64,000 nt of DNA from Pseudomonadota bacterium (GCA_018816735.1 JAHIVH010000070.1:434001-498000), one strand, 5' to 3'. Positions 7,933 through 16,868 are shown, counted from the stretch's first letter. The notes: a model not told the origin generated them from the sequence alone. Translations and numbers: made by a program.

Positions 7933-9282
7933 ATGGAAAAAATCTATTCTTTACAACGCATGGCCGCATGGGCAATGAGCCTTTTTCGGATTTTTTTGCT
8001 TTTCAATTTATGCATTTGGTTGATATCCGTAAATCAGGCAGTTGCAGAATCGTTAGCCGATACCCTGGTGAGACTTGTTGAATCTCCGGAAGAAGCCCAG
8101 AGTTTGAATCCGCCCGGATTCGTTGAGACATTGAATAAGCTTTCTTTATCGCCAGAGGACCGTGGCATGGCCATGAAACTCCCTTATCAGCTAAAAAAGA
8201 TTGGCGTGGGCATGCCTCAGAAAGAAGCCGATATCCTAGTCAAACTGAATAAAAATCCAGGTACGATCAAGTTCGCCTGCATGGCGCCCTTGGGTACGCC
8301 CTGGGCCAAATATATACGCGAAGTGCCAAAAGCTTTCAGAAAGCGGATGGGCGATATTATCAGAATCGAATCCTACATCGGCCTGTCTCTTGGAAATGAT
8401 CCGGACTATGTCCGGAAAATGGCCTCTGGCTCACTTGAAGCCGCAGGTATTACGACCTGGGGGATGAAATATATTTCAAAAGAGATAGGGGTCTATGAAT
8501 TGCCTTTTTTGTTCGAGACTTATGGCGAGGCAGATTATGTGGTCAAAAAAACCTGGCCGGTTTTTGTTGAGAAGTTTCGGGAAAAAGGGTTTGTGCTTGT
8601 CCCGACACCGATGGAGGTGGGCTTTCTTCAGGTGTATTCAACGAAGAAGATAATAAAAACGCCCGATGATCTTCTGGGGGCAAAATATGGGTGCTGGATG
8701 GGCGATGTGGAAATTGCCACTATCAAACAGCTGGGCATCAATCCAGTCGTTTTTACCGTGCTGGAGCTTCCGAGCAGTCTCGCCACCAACATCATTCAGT
8801 CGCAATCGTCACCAACCATGTATATGGTCGGCGCCCAGATATTGAGTTTTATTGAAAAGGGCGGCGGGTGTTCCGGGGTGAATATGTTTTATCCGCCAGG
8901 AGGACTGGTGTACAAAGAAGAAAATATGATCAATGCTGCTCTTTCGAACATCACAAAGAGCGAGCAGCAGGTTCTGATTAAATACGTGGATGAGATTACA
9001 GCGATGTTCAATGAAATGCTGGAAAAAGTCGCTCCCATGCTGACCAGAGAGTTAAGGGAAGGAAACAAGAAGTTGATTGAAAGCCTTCAACAAAAGGGCA
9101 TGGCTGTCTATATCCCTTCTATGGAAGAAAGAAAAATATGGAAGCAGAAAACCCGCCCGGTATGGGATGAACTGGTGGGCAAGATCTATTCACAGGAGAC
9201 ACTTGATAGGGTATTGAAAGCCAAATCCGAATACAGGGCGACGCATCCGGAAGAATTTGAATCATATAAATGGGAACCATGA
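7933..9282 (+). CDS. TRAP transporter substrate-binding protein, DctP family
   Basis: A 449-residue periplasmic protein. A signal peptide covers about residues 10-37 (hydrophobic stretch ending near VAES). After an added region of about 70 residues comes a DctP-type binding fold starting at TIKFACMAPLGTPWAKYI and including ELPFLFETYGEADYV and a VGFLQVYSTKKIIKTPDDLLGAKYG segment. These match the family signatures for the hinge and the conserved substrate-contacting region. The start is the ATG after AGGAGATCAGAAA; the longest frame would add 33 Arg/Lys-rich residues that spoil the signal peptide. TRAP systems need DctQ and DctM membrane partners, and neither is present nearby, so it is an orphan here. 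The ligand, usually a carboxylate, is unknown. Confidence 0.8.
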   Translation: MEKIYSLQRMAAWAMSLFRIFLLFNLCIWLISVNQAVAESLADTLVRLVESPEEAQSLNPPGFVETLNKLSLSPEDRGMAMKLPYQLKKIGVGMPQKEADILVKLNKNPGTIKFACMAPLGTPWAKYIREVPKAFRKRMGDIIRIESYIGLSLGNDPDYVRKMASGSLEAAGITTWGMKYISKEIGVYELPFLFETYGEADYVVKKTWPVFVEKFREKGFVLVPTPMEVGFLQVYSTKKIIKTPDDLLGAKYGCWMGDVEIATIKQLGINPVVFTVLELPSSLATNIIQSQSSPTMYMVGAQILSFIEKGGGCSGVNMFYPPGGLVYKEENMINAALSNITKSEQQVLIKYVDEITAMFNEMLEKVAPMLTRELREGNKKLIESLQQKGMAVYIPSMEERKIWKQKTRPVWDELVGKIYSQETLDRVLKAKSEYRATHPEEFESYKWEP

Positions 9283-9332
9283 TAATCTGGCAAAACTACC
9301 GATGATCTATATTTGATAAAGGCTTGCCTTTT

Positions 9333-9986
9333 TCAGGATTTAATGGCTTCTAATGCATCATCCCGTTCGTTTGTTATGTATTCTCTGATGATATCAACAC
9401 CGCAGGCTGCTTTTCGCTGATCGATGCAGTCTATAAGTGTCTTGAAGTAGAACAGGTTGCCAGTCATATTCCTTTTTTTGTGTAACAGTGCCACGTGCTG
9501 AATCCTTTTGACTGCTGGCAGAAGGTCTGAAAGGATGCTTGTCAGAATGGGGTTATTTGTGGCTGCAAGCCCATGGGCAGAAAATTCAAATACGGCTTTA
9601 CCAAATGCATCAACGTCGCCCTGTGCAGCAGACCCTTCCATTTTTTTCAGAATAGCTTTGAATCCCTTGCGATGATCCTCATCGCATACTTCAATTCACC
9701 TGCGCACAAAGATGGCATATAGCTCGATCAATACCTCAAAAATACTGTTAACATGATTTTCCGTTAATTTTGAAACATGAGCGCATTTTCGGGGAAGCCT
9801 TTCAACAAGCCAGCTTTTTTCGAGCGTACGGAGAGAATCTCTTATCGGCCCTCTGCTTACACCCATTTCTTCCGCGAGATTGGCCTCGAGAATGCGTTGG
9901 CCTGGTTTTAATTCAAGCGTGATGATTTTATTTTCAATATAACCGGTGATGTGGTCGGAGAGGCTGTCAGGTATATGAAATTGCAT
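9333..9986 (-). pseudogene. GntR-family regulator (FCD subfamily) with one in-frame UGA at codon 97
   Basis: The frame from ATG 9986 encodes a GntR winged helix (residues about 8-75, with QRILEANLAEEMGVSRGPIRDSLRTLE). Codon 97 is TGA (9698-9696). The same frame then continues without a break to 9333 with an FCD-type ligand/dimer domain, giving 217 residues, the normal size. Only this one codon is abnormal. Either the gene carries a recent nonsense mutation, or the UGA is read, for example as selenocysteine; the hairpin right after it is compatible with that. As split, the first 96 residues would still give a DNA-binding domain. It lies downstream of the aminomutase gene on the same strand, 150 bases away. 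Confidence 0.7.
9669..9685 (-). other. Hairpin downstream of the in-frame UGA, SECIS-like geometry
   Basis: On the minus strand GCGATG-AGGAT-CATCGC forms a perfect 6-bp stem with a 5-base loop. The loop starts 16 bases after the UGA and has G as its second base. This meets the loose bacterial SECIS description: a 4-16 bp upper stem, a loop of 3-14, a G in the first two loop positions, and a loop 16-37 bases from the UGA. Such hairpins also occur by chance. Confidence 0.35.
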
Positions 9987-10135
9987 AATCGTCTAATTTT
10001 ATTAAATGTTTATGTTTAGACTTTCTGGCGGTTTTTCTATCGGCCAGAATGTCATTGAGATAATAGGAGAATTGTTAACAGAAAACAATCTTTTTTCGGT
10101 TTAATATTCGCAAATGGTATTTGCGTTAACAGGGG

Positions 10136-11275
10136 TTATTGGCCGTCCGGATATAAAAATACATCCCCTTTATAATTTTCCACAATTAAATGGTTATCTC
10201 CGATGCTTTTTATATAATCCGGAACAAGAGGCACTTTTCCACCTCCTCCGGGAAGGTCTATCATGTAATGTGGCAGGCTCATGCCAGAGATATGGCCTCT
10301 TAGTGCTTTCATGATTTTAAGACCTTTTTTCACGGAAGGCCGGAAGTGGCCCGTTCCTTTAACCGGATCAGGGTGATGCAGATAATAGGGTTTCACACGA
10401 ATGGCAAGGAGGTCTTTAAATAATTGCTTTAAGGTATAACGGGAATCGTTCACGCCTTTTAGAAGTACTGTCTGGCTACCAAGGGGAATGCCTGCATCAG
10501 CGAGTTTTTTACACGCTTTTCTTGCATCATCTGTTATTTCCAAAGGATGGTTAAAGTGGATATTCATATAGATCGGTTTATCGGCAGTTAACGCATCAAT
10601 TAAATTGTCTGTGATCCGCTGGGGCAGGGTAGCGGGAATTCGGGTGTGAATCCGTATCGTATTTACATGGTCGATAACATTGATTTTTTTTATAAGGGTT
10701 GCCATTTGCCGGGTTTCAATCAGGAGCGGATCACCGCCTGAGAGAATGACATCACTTACAGCCGGATGCTCCTGAATATATTGAACGGCTTTTTCCATGG
10801 GAAATGCGACCGCCATATCAAGCGGTTTCGGGTTGGTATATCCGACCATCCGTTTTCTCATGCAATGGCGGCAATATGTGGCACATGCGTTTGTCACAAG
10901 GAGAACAACACGATCCGGATACCTGTGGATCAGGTTGGGTACAGGCGAAAACGGAATTTCCCGGAACGGGTCCTCGGTATGACTATGATCCAGAAGCTCT
11001 TTTGTATCTGGAACAGCCTGGCGGAAAAGCGGCATGCCATGCTCAAGAATCAGGGACAGGTAATAGGGTGTGATCCGCATGGGATATTTCCGGATGGTTT
11101 TTTCCAGGGCCGATTGATTGATATCCAGATATTCGGAAAGTGCTTCAGCAGTCGTTATGCTGTTTTTAATCTGAACCTGCCAGTCTGCGTGGGGGTTCAG
11201 TTCATTTTTGGCAATCCATGATGCGTTTTTCAAGATGCGGCTATCCTTCCTTTGCTTGCATGACATGTCCTTCAT
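10136..11275 (-). CDS. Lysine 2,3-aminomutase-like radical SAM/PLP enzyme (KamA family)
   Basis: A 379-residue enzyme of the KamA family. The radical SAM cluster motif is Cys131-x3-Cys135-x2-Cys138 (ACATYCRHC), followed by the SAM-contacting SGGDPLL. The PLP lysine is in the C-terminal PGGGGKVPL motif, which is diagnostic for aminomutases of this family. Relatives convert lysine to beta-lysine, or glutamate to beta-glutamate, for osmolyte synthesis, or modify elongation factor P (EpmB). The length and the C-terminal extension after the PLP lysine fit KamA/AblA better than the shorter EpmB. The acetyltransferase AblB expected for acetyl-beta-lysine is not adjacent. The start lacks a good ribosome site; an ATG three codons on is equally possible. 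Confidence 0.8.
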   Translation of the reverse strand: MKDMSCKQRKDSRILKNASWIAKNELNPHADWQVQIKNSITTAEALSEYLDINQSALEKTIRKYPMRITPYYLSLILEHGMPLFRQAVPDTKELLDHSHTEDPFREIPFSPVPNLIHRYPDRVVLLVTNACATYCRHCMRKRMVGYTNPKPLDMAVAFPMEKAVQYIQEHPAVSDVILSGGDPLLIETRQMATLIKKINVIDHVNTIRIHTRIPATLPQRITDNLIDALTADKPIYMNIHFNHPLEITDDARKACKKLADAGIPLGSQTVLLKGVNDSRYTLKQLFKDLLAIRVKPYYLHHPDPVKGTGHFRPSVKKGLKIMKALRGHISGMSLPHYMIDLPGGGGKVPLVPDYIKSIGDNHLIVENYKGDVFLYPDGQ

Positions 11276-11532
11276 TTGTGCAAGATAATTTTTTCTCTGA
11301 TCACTACCTGTATATTACCCAAACCCAGGCTATCTATTTGGGTATGCATAGTTCGAATTTTTATGGTTCGCAAATTAAAAATCGGAAAACTTTTTTTATT
11401 TCCCAGTCTATATGATCGAAACTATGGTTTTTTATTTGAAATAGTATCAGATTAAGGGTAAAAGATAATAGTGCACCATTGCTCTTCTCTCAAAGATTCA
11501 TTGATTATTTCCGCGTGATACAAAGGAGACTT

Positions 11533-12600
11533 ATGCCAAGACAATATAAAACCAGGATGACGATAGCGGTGATTTATGCCATCGTTCTTATCATCTCAAG
11601 TTCAGGTCTGGCTACCGAGGAATCCTCAACCGACACCTTTACCATTCTTTTTGATGACGGGACTGTATTGACCGGTGATATCAAAGAAATGAATTCCAAC
11701 TGGGTGATGATCTATGCAGCAGACGGAAGAATTTTCAGACGGGGATTTGATGAAATTGAGTCGATTTCCAGAGGAAATGTGTTGCAATACAATCAAACAG
11801 AAAAAAACCGCAAGGCACTGGGCATTGAGAACCATCGTTTTGCCATAGGGATTGTGTCCTCGGATTTCAATTATGAAGAGCCGTCTCTGATGGAAGAAAA
11901 AGGGGCGCTATATGGCATATGTGCAAGATACAGTTACCGGAATAATATGGATGGCATGTTTCAGGCAAATTTTCAGGTGGATTTTGGTGAGATAGCCTAT
12001 GATGGCGTTTTATGGGGTGGCACACCCTTTAAAACCGATACAGATGACTATATGATAGAATTCCAGGCGATTGGAGGAATGGATTGTGCTATTTTCAACA
12101 CCCATATCCTGACCCCTTTCTTTGGTTTTGGATGCCGGTACTGGAATGACATGATTGATGGGAAAACCATCATGGTTGACGGTGAGAAACTGAAAGTAAA
12201 AGGATATGAACGGGAAATAGCCTATTGGTATTTGCCTTTGGGCATTCAAACCATCAGTCCCATTTCTCAATCGGTATCCGTGGGCCTTACTCTGGAATAT
12301 GATCTGTTTTTGGCCGGCAAGGTCACCAGCCACCTGAGCGATGTGGACGATGCCTATAATGATATATATAATGACCAATTGTTTGGAAAAGGATTTGGCT
12401 TTAAAGGTTCTGTTCAGATCAGAATCAAGCCTGAACACATGATTGGATTCATCATTGAGCCATTTGTATCTTACTGGGAAATGGAAGATTCTGAAATGGC
12501 CGTTATTTTTTATGACCCAACCACAGGAGGTGCCCTTATTGGGTATGAACCCGAAAATACGACATTTCACTATGGTGTCCGTGCAATGATTGAATTTTAA
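11533..12600 (+). CDS. Predicted outer-membrane beta-barrel protein
   Basis: A 355-residue exported protein. The signal peptide spans about residues 8-30 and ends near SSGLATEES. A small domain of about 50 residues follows (FDDGTVLTGDIKEMNSNWVMI..IESISRG); it looks like the SH3/Sm-type strand module found in many exported proteins. The remaining 270 residues alternate polar and hydrophobic positions, are rich in aromatic and Gly residues, and end in a terminal Phe (MIEF), as outer-membrane barrels do. The start at MPRQYK is chosen over a longer frame because AAGGAGAC precedes it. No specific family was recognised; a role in outer-membrane transport or structure is inference. Confidence 0.6.
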   Translation: MPRQYKTRMTIAVIYAIVLIISSSGLATEESSTDTFTILFDDGTVLTGDIKEMNSNWVMIYAADGRIFRRGFDEIESISRGNVLQYNQTEKNRKALGIENHRFAIGIVSSDFNYEEPSLMEEKGALYGICARYSYRNNMDGMFQANFQVDFGEIAYDGVLWGGTPFKTDTDDYMIEFQAIGGMDCAIFNTHILTPFFGFGCRYWNDMIDGKTIMVDGEKLKVKGYEREIAYWYLPLGIQTISPISQSVSVGLTLEYDLFLAGKVTSHLSDVDDAYNDIYNDQLFGKGFGFKGSVQIRIKPEHMIGFIIEPFVSYWEMEDSEMAVIFYDPTTGGALIGYEPENTTFHYGVRAMIEF

Positions 12601-12689
12601 AGCCGGACAGTTGGCAATGAAAGCTGGATATAAACTTAAAATCAGCTTTTGAACCATTATTTTACGTATAAGGTGCAGAAAGAGGAACC

Positions 12690-13220
12690 ATGCCCATATT
12701 TCAGATTGACACGATATCTCCATCCCTCGACCCATCCGTATTTTTGGCTTATAATGCCACGGTTATCGGACGGGTTACAATCGGCAAAAAGTCATCTGTG
12801 TGGTTTAATACGGTTATCCGGGGAGACATTGACGCCATTACCATTGGAGACGAATCAAATATTCAGGATCTCACCATGATTCATGCAGATACCGGAAAAC
12901 CGACCATCATCGGGAACAAGGTAACCATCGGCCACCGATGTGTCATTCATGGATGTGTGATAGAAGATAATTCCCTGATCGGGATGGGGGCCATTGTCAT
13001 GAACGGTGCCCAAATAGGCACCGGAAGTATTGTGGCCGCCGGCGCAGTAATCATGGAAGACGTAATCATTCCGCCTTATTCACTGGTGGCCGGCATTCCC
13101 GGAAGAGTAAAGCGGACATTTGAGGAGAATGTCGTGGATATGATTCATTTTGCCTCCCAGGTCTACGTGGACCGGTCCAGGGATTACATGAATCCGGTAA
13201 AATGTATCCAGATAGGATGA
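12690..13220 (+). CDS. Gamma-class carbonic anhydrase-like hexapeptide protein
   Basis: A 176-residue left-handed beta-helix protein of the YrdA/PaaY/CaiE type. Repeats such as ATVIGRVTIGKKSSVWFNTVIRGD are followed by the metal-site region with the three spaced histidines (MIHAD, TIGHRCVIHGC) typical of gamma carbonic anhydrases. These proteins are trimers binding zinc or iron between subunits; many homologues have not been shown to hydrate CO2. The ATG has AAGAGGAA upstream. Its stop overlaps the region used to start guaD, so the two are probably co-transcribed. Confidence 0.85.
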   Translation: MPIFQIDTISPSLDPSVFLAYNATVIGRVTIGKKSSVWFNTVIRGDIDAITIGDESNIQDLTMIHADTGKPTIIGNKVTIGHRCVIHGCVIEDNSLIGMGAIVMNGAQIGTGSIVAAGAVIMEDVIIPPYSLVAGIPGRVKRTFEENVVDMIHFASQVYVDRSRDYMNPVKCIQIG

Positions 13221-13225
13221 GCCTC

Positions 13226-13693
13226 ATGAATGTCCAGTTTCTAAACCGGGCGATCGAGATCGCTTCAAGGGAATCAAAAGACGGGCAAAACGGCCCCTTT
13301 GGTGCCGTGGTTGCGTTCAATGACACCCTTATCAGCGAAGGCTGGAATCAGGTGGTAGAGACCAATGACCCCACGGCCCATGCGGAAATCGTTGCCATCC
13401 GGAAGGCCTGCAGGAAACTGGGCCGTTTTGAACTGAATGACTGCACGCTTTATACAAGCTGCGAACCCTGCCCCATGTGCCTGTCAGCCATATACTGGGC
13501 AAGGATACCGATTGTCTGCTATGCATCCACCAAAGAAGATGCTGAAAAAGCAGGGTTTGATGATGATTTCATCTATAAAGAATTGGTCATCCCTATGGAC
13601 AAAAGACAGGTCCGGTTTGTCCAGGAGTTGAGGACGCAGGGAAATCGGGTTTTTGATGCGTGGACTCACAATCCGAATAAGCGTATGTATTAA
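13226..13693 (+). CDS. guaD: Guanine deaminase, cytidine-deaminase-fold type
   Basis: A 155-residue zinc deaminase closely patterned on Bacillus GuaD, converting guanine to xanthine. The zinc site is His52-Ala-Glu54 (TAHAEIVAIRKACR) with Cys79 and Cys82 in TSCEPCPMCL. The C-terminal AGFDDDFIYKEL segment, which closes the active site of GuaD by domain swapping, is present and separates it from tRNA adenosine deaminase TadA. The start at MNVQFLNRA is preferred: AGGATGA lies five bases before it and it aligns with known GuaD starts. ATGs eight and three codons earlier overlap the upstream gene. It would feed purine salvage together with downstream xanthine metabolism that is not in this window. 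Confidence 0.85.
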   Translation: MNVQFLNRAIEIASRESKDGQNGPFGAVVAFNDTLISEGWNQVVETNDPTAHAEIVAIRKACRKLGRFELNDCTLYTSCEPCPMCLSAIYWARIPIVCYASTKEDAEKAGFDDDFIYKELVIPMDKRQVRFVQELRTQGNRVFDAWTHNPNKRMY

Positions 13694-13744
13694 TTCTCCC
13701 CCTTGAACTGGATGATTCGTCCTGGCCGGGCTGCGATCGATTTA

Positions 13745-14245
13745 CTATTTTTCGGAAGACAGGGTTTGTTCCATACAGGTGTCACATGTTTTTTTGTCCG
13801 GCTTGCCGTCTTTACAGAATGTGACATAGGCCTGAAGCCAGTCTTTGCCCATTTTGGGGCATGTGTCGAGAAAATGGATGAAGTTGACCAGCCTGTCGAT
13901 GGTCTGCCTGTCCACCACATGCTCCATCCGGCAGGCAATGCCATCTGCCTTTTCATCATCGACCATAAGTACGCGGCTCAGAAAATCTTTGATGATACCA
14001 TGACGTCTCTCTATTTCTTCGGCAATGGTCTCGCCTTGATCTGTCAGGGTGACATATCCATAGGGTTCATAATCAATCAGGCCTTTAGTGGAAAGATTTT
14101 TCAGCATACTGGTGACAGAGCCTCTCTGGATACCCATTCTTTCAGCAATATCCTTTGATCGCGCCACTTTATTCGTGCGCTGCAGATCAAGAATGATTTC
14201 GAGATAATCCTCCAGGTTTTCCGAAAAATTGTTTTGATTCGCCAT
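13745..14245 (-). CDS. DtxR/MntR-family metal-dependent repressor
   Basis: A 166-residue regulator. Residues about 8-65 form the winged helix with the family pattern NLEDYLEIILDLQ..VARSKDIAERMGIQRGSVTSMLKNL. Residues about 70-135 are the metal-binding dimer domain (ERRHGIIKDFL, ACRMEHVV), with the Glu, His and Cys ligands typical of DtxR proteins. It lacks the SH3-like third domain and instead ends in a Cys-rich tail (FCKDGKPDKKTCDTCMEQ), which may hold a further metal. It is divergent from feoAB, so Fe2+-dependent repression of ferrous iron uptake is the natural reading. A palindrome lies in the shared promoter region. Confidence 0.87.
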   Translation of the reverse strand: MANQNNFSENLEDYLEIILDLQRTNKVARSKDIAERMGIQRGSVTSMLKNLSTKGLIDYEPYGYVTLTDQGETIAEEIERRHGIIKDFLSRVLMVDDEKADGIACRMEHVVDRQTIDRLVNFIHFLDTCPKMGKDWLQAYVTFCKDGKPDKKTCDTCMEQTLSSEK

Positions 14246-14342
14246 TTTGCCTCCAATGTTCCCAATACTATGGCCCCATACTCAATAAGTCAACACCGAA
14301 AATATTTTATAGACCAAATTTTTATATTGACACCAAAATAAG

Positions 14343-14356
14343 TTTGATATACCTAA
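14343..14356. promoter_or_regulatory. Candidate DtxR-type operator upstream of feoA
   Basis: TTTGATATACCTAA differs by two bases from the perfect dyad TTAGGTATACCTAA. It lies about 11 bases after TTGACA (14327-14332), so it overlaps the likely -10 region of the feo promoter, and is about 40 bases before the feoA start. The adjacent DtxR gene makes it a sensible repressor site. Confidence 0.45.
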
Positions 14357-14397
14357 CTATCGTTTCGATGAGAATATAATTTGAGGAGATGATGTTT

Positions 14398-14628
14398 ATG
14401 AGAATAAATTTGCGTCAAATGAAAATAAACCAGGCAGGAACCATTATGGCTGTCAAGGCGGAAGGCCCATTGGGCAGAAGAATAAGGGACATGGGCATGG
14501 TGCCTGGCGCGGATATCGTCATTCAGGGACGCGCCCCTTTAAAGGATCCGGTGGCCATTAAGGTCATGGGATTTACCCTGACGTTAAGAAACAATGAAGC
14601 CGATTACATAGACGTGGAGGTAAAATAA
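14398..14628 (+). CDS. feoA: Ferrous iron transport protein FeoA
   Basis: A 76-residue SH3-fold cytoplasmic protein that supports FeoB. The core is recognisable: GPLGRRIRDMGMVPGADI followed by VAIKVMGFTLTLRNNEA, the usual FeoA arrangement. The ATG at 14398 is chosen from three close ATGs because it lies nine bases after GAGGAG. It is separated from feoB by two bases, so the pair is translationally linked. Confidence 0.92.
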   Translation: MRINLRQMKINQAGTIMAVKAEGPLGRRIRDMGMVPGADIVIQGRAPLKDPVAIKVMGFTLTLRNNEADYIDVEVK

Positions 14629-14630
14629 GG

Positions 14631-16841
14631 ATGGAAGCCATCATTGCCCTGGCAGGAAACCCCAATTCCGGAAAAACAACCCTTTTTAACGAACTGACCG
14701 GCGCCCGTCAGCATGTGGGCAATTATCCGGGTGTTACGGTTGAAAAAAAACAGGGAATTTATTCAGACAATGAAAATAAATTCTATATTGTTGATTTGCC
14801 GGGCACCTATTCGCTCACAGCCTATTCTCTGGAAGAAGTCGTGACCAGAGATTTTCTGATCAATGAAAAGCCACGGATGGTGGTCAACATCGTGGATGCA
14901 TCCAATCTGGAAAGAAATCTTTATCTGACGTTGCAGTTCATGGAAATGGGGATTCCGGTGTGCATGGCCCTGAATATGGTGGATGTGGCAAAAGCACGGG
15001 GGATCGAGATAGACATTGAAAAACTGTCCGACGTTTTGGGTGTTCCCATCATTCCCACCGTTGCCCGGAATGGCAAAGGTAAAAAAGAACTCATGAAAAT
15101 GGTTGCGAGGATGGTGGATCACGAACAAAGCGTTCCTCTCAAACTGTCTTATGGCAACGATATCGATACGGTGTTGATTGATCTTGAAAAAAGAATCGGT
15201 GCGGAAAAATTTTTGACAGACACATATCCTGCCCGATGGGTCGCACTAAAATACCTGGAAAAAGACGACCATGTAATCAAACAGGGGCGGGGAGCCTCTC
15301 ATGTCCTGTCAGAGAAAATCGAACAGATTGTAAAATCCGTTTCAGATCATTTAAAAGAATCACTCGACACCTATCCTGAAGCCATGATTGCCGATTATCG
15401 CTATGGATACATCAATGCCCTTCTAAAGAAGGGCATTGTCAAATTTCATCAGGATCGGAACCGTTTTCAGACATCCGATCAGATTGACCAGATCGTTACA
15501 AACCGTTTTATCGGGCCTGTTATTATGATGGCGGTGCTCGTTGGCCTCTATAAGTTTACCTTCACGTATAGCGAAATCCCGGTCTTCTGGCTGGAAAATT
15601 TTTTTGGCTGGTTAGGTGGTTTTGTGGATCAGCACCTTTCAGACGGGCTTTTAAAATCACTGGTGGTTTCAGGTATAATAGACGGTGTTGGCGGCGTCCT
15701 CGGTTTTACGCCGCTGATCATGTTTATGTTTTTTGGGATTGCTATCCTGGAAGATTCCGGATATCTGGCTCGCGTGGCTTATATGCTGGATAGAATATTC
15801 AGAATGTTCGGCCTTCATGGCAGCTCTGTGATGGCGTTTATCGTATCTGGCGGTATTGCCGGGGGGTGCGCGGTTCCCGGTGTCATGGCGGCGAGAACGC
15901 TAAAATCTCCCAGAGAGCGTCTGGCCACATTATTGACTGTCCCGTTTATGAATTGTGGTGCCAAACTTCCTGTGTTTGTCCTTTTGGTGGCAACATTCTT
16001 CCCTGAAAATGAAACCATGCTCATGATGACCATTACGCTGATCTCCTGGCTGGGCGCGCTCCTTGCAGCTAAATTGCTTCGCCTTACAATAGTCAAGGGT
16101 GAGTCAACGCCATTTGTCATGGAACTCCCCCCTTACCGGATGCCGATTATTAAGGGCGTGTTGATTCATACATGGGAGAGAACCTGGCAGTATCTTAAAA
16201 AAGCAGGCACGGTCATTCTCGGCATCTCGATTCTATTATGGGCAATGATGACCTTTCCCGGGCTACCCAAATCAGCTTCCCTTGAATTTGAACAAAAACG
16301 ACACGCCCTTATTTCTGAGGTGCCGGATACGGTTTCTGAAATGTTGACACATGTACCTGAAGACGCGGAAATGTCTAAGGCTGCTCAATCATTGAACGCG
16401 GCGTTGATGTCAATTGATGCAGAGGAAGCAGAGGCCGGGTTGAGGCATTCCATCGCGGGGCGATTTGGGGTTACGCTCGAACGCTTTACCGCATGGGCGG
16501 GTTTTGACTGGCGAACCAATATTGCCCTTGTGGGTGGTTTTGCCGCAAAAGAAGTGATTGTCTCAACGCTCGGAACCGCATACTCCCTTGGGGATGTCGA
16601 TCCTGAAGATGTGGCATCACTTTCTGAGACGTTGCGTAAAGACCCTTCCTGGCGACCGCTGGTCGCATTGAGCCTGATTATTTTTACTATTTTTTACGCC
16701 CCTTGTTTTGTGGCGGTTGTGTGCATTTCCCGAGAATCAGGCTCGTGGCGGTGGGGGGCTTTTTCCATGGTGTTTAATACAATACTTGCATTTACCTTGG
16801 CGGTGGTTGTTTTTCAGGCAGGGTCATTTTTTGGGAATTAA
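14631..16841 (+). CDS. feoB: Ferrous iron transporter FeoB
   Basis: A 736-residue inner-membrane Fe2+ transporter. The N-terminal G domain has G1 GNPNSGKTT (residues 8-16), the switch with GNYPGVTVEKK, G3 DLPGTYSL and G4 NMVD, followed by a helical GDI-like domain up to about residue 270. The membrane domain contains the two Gate regions: the SGGIAGGCAVPGVMAARTL/ PFMNCGAKLPVFVLL segments near 400-450 and the FAAKEVIVSTLG segment near 645. Length and motifs are normal. It forms an operon with feoA and a small Cys-rich membrane protein, opposite a DtxR regulator, so expression is probably iron-controlled. Confidence 0.95.
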   Translation: MEAIIALAGNPNSGKTTLFNELTGARQHVGNYPGVTVEKKQGIYSDNENKFYIVDLPGTYSLTAYSLEEVVTRDFLINEKPRMVVNIVDASNLERNLYLTLQFMEMGIPVCMALNMVDVAKARGIEIDIEKLSDVLGVPIIPTVARNGKGKKELMKMVARMVDHEQSVPLKLSYGNDIDTVLIDLEKRIGAEKFLTDTYPARWVALKYLEKDDHVIKQGRGASHVLSEKIEQIVKSVSDHLKESLDTYPEAMIADYRYGYINALLKKGIVKFHQDRNRFQTSDQIDQIVTNRFIGPVIMMAVLVGLYKFTFTYSEIPVFWLENFFGWLGGFVDQHLSDGLLKSLVVSGIIDGVGGVLGFTPLIMFMFFGIAILEDSGYLARVAYMLDRIFRMFGLHGSSVMAFIVSGGIAGGCAVPGVMAARTLKSPRERLATLLTVPFMNCGAKLPVFVLLVATFFPENETMLMMTITLISWLGALLAAKLLRLTIVKGESTPFVMELPPYRMPIIKGVLIHTWERTWQYLKKAGTVILGISILLWAMMTFPGLPKSASLEFEQKRHALISEVPDTVSEMLTHVPEDAEMSKAAQSLNAALMSIDAEEAEAGLRHSIAGRFGVTLERFTAWAGFDWRTNIALVGGFAAKEVIVSTLGTAYSLGDVDPEDVASLSETLRKDPSWRPLVALSLIIFTIFYAPCFVAVVCISRESGSWRWGAFSMVFNTILAFTLAVVVFQAGSFFGN

Positions 16842-16868
16842 TACAGTAACGGGATAAGGTATATAAAA

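Noticed and set aside
12010-12735. 241-codon antisense frame over the beta-barrel gene
   Set aside because: It mirrors a gene with signal peptide, ribosome site and barrel pattern; no coding features of its own.
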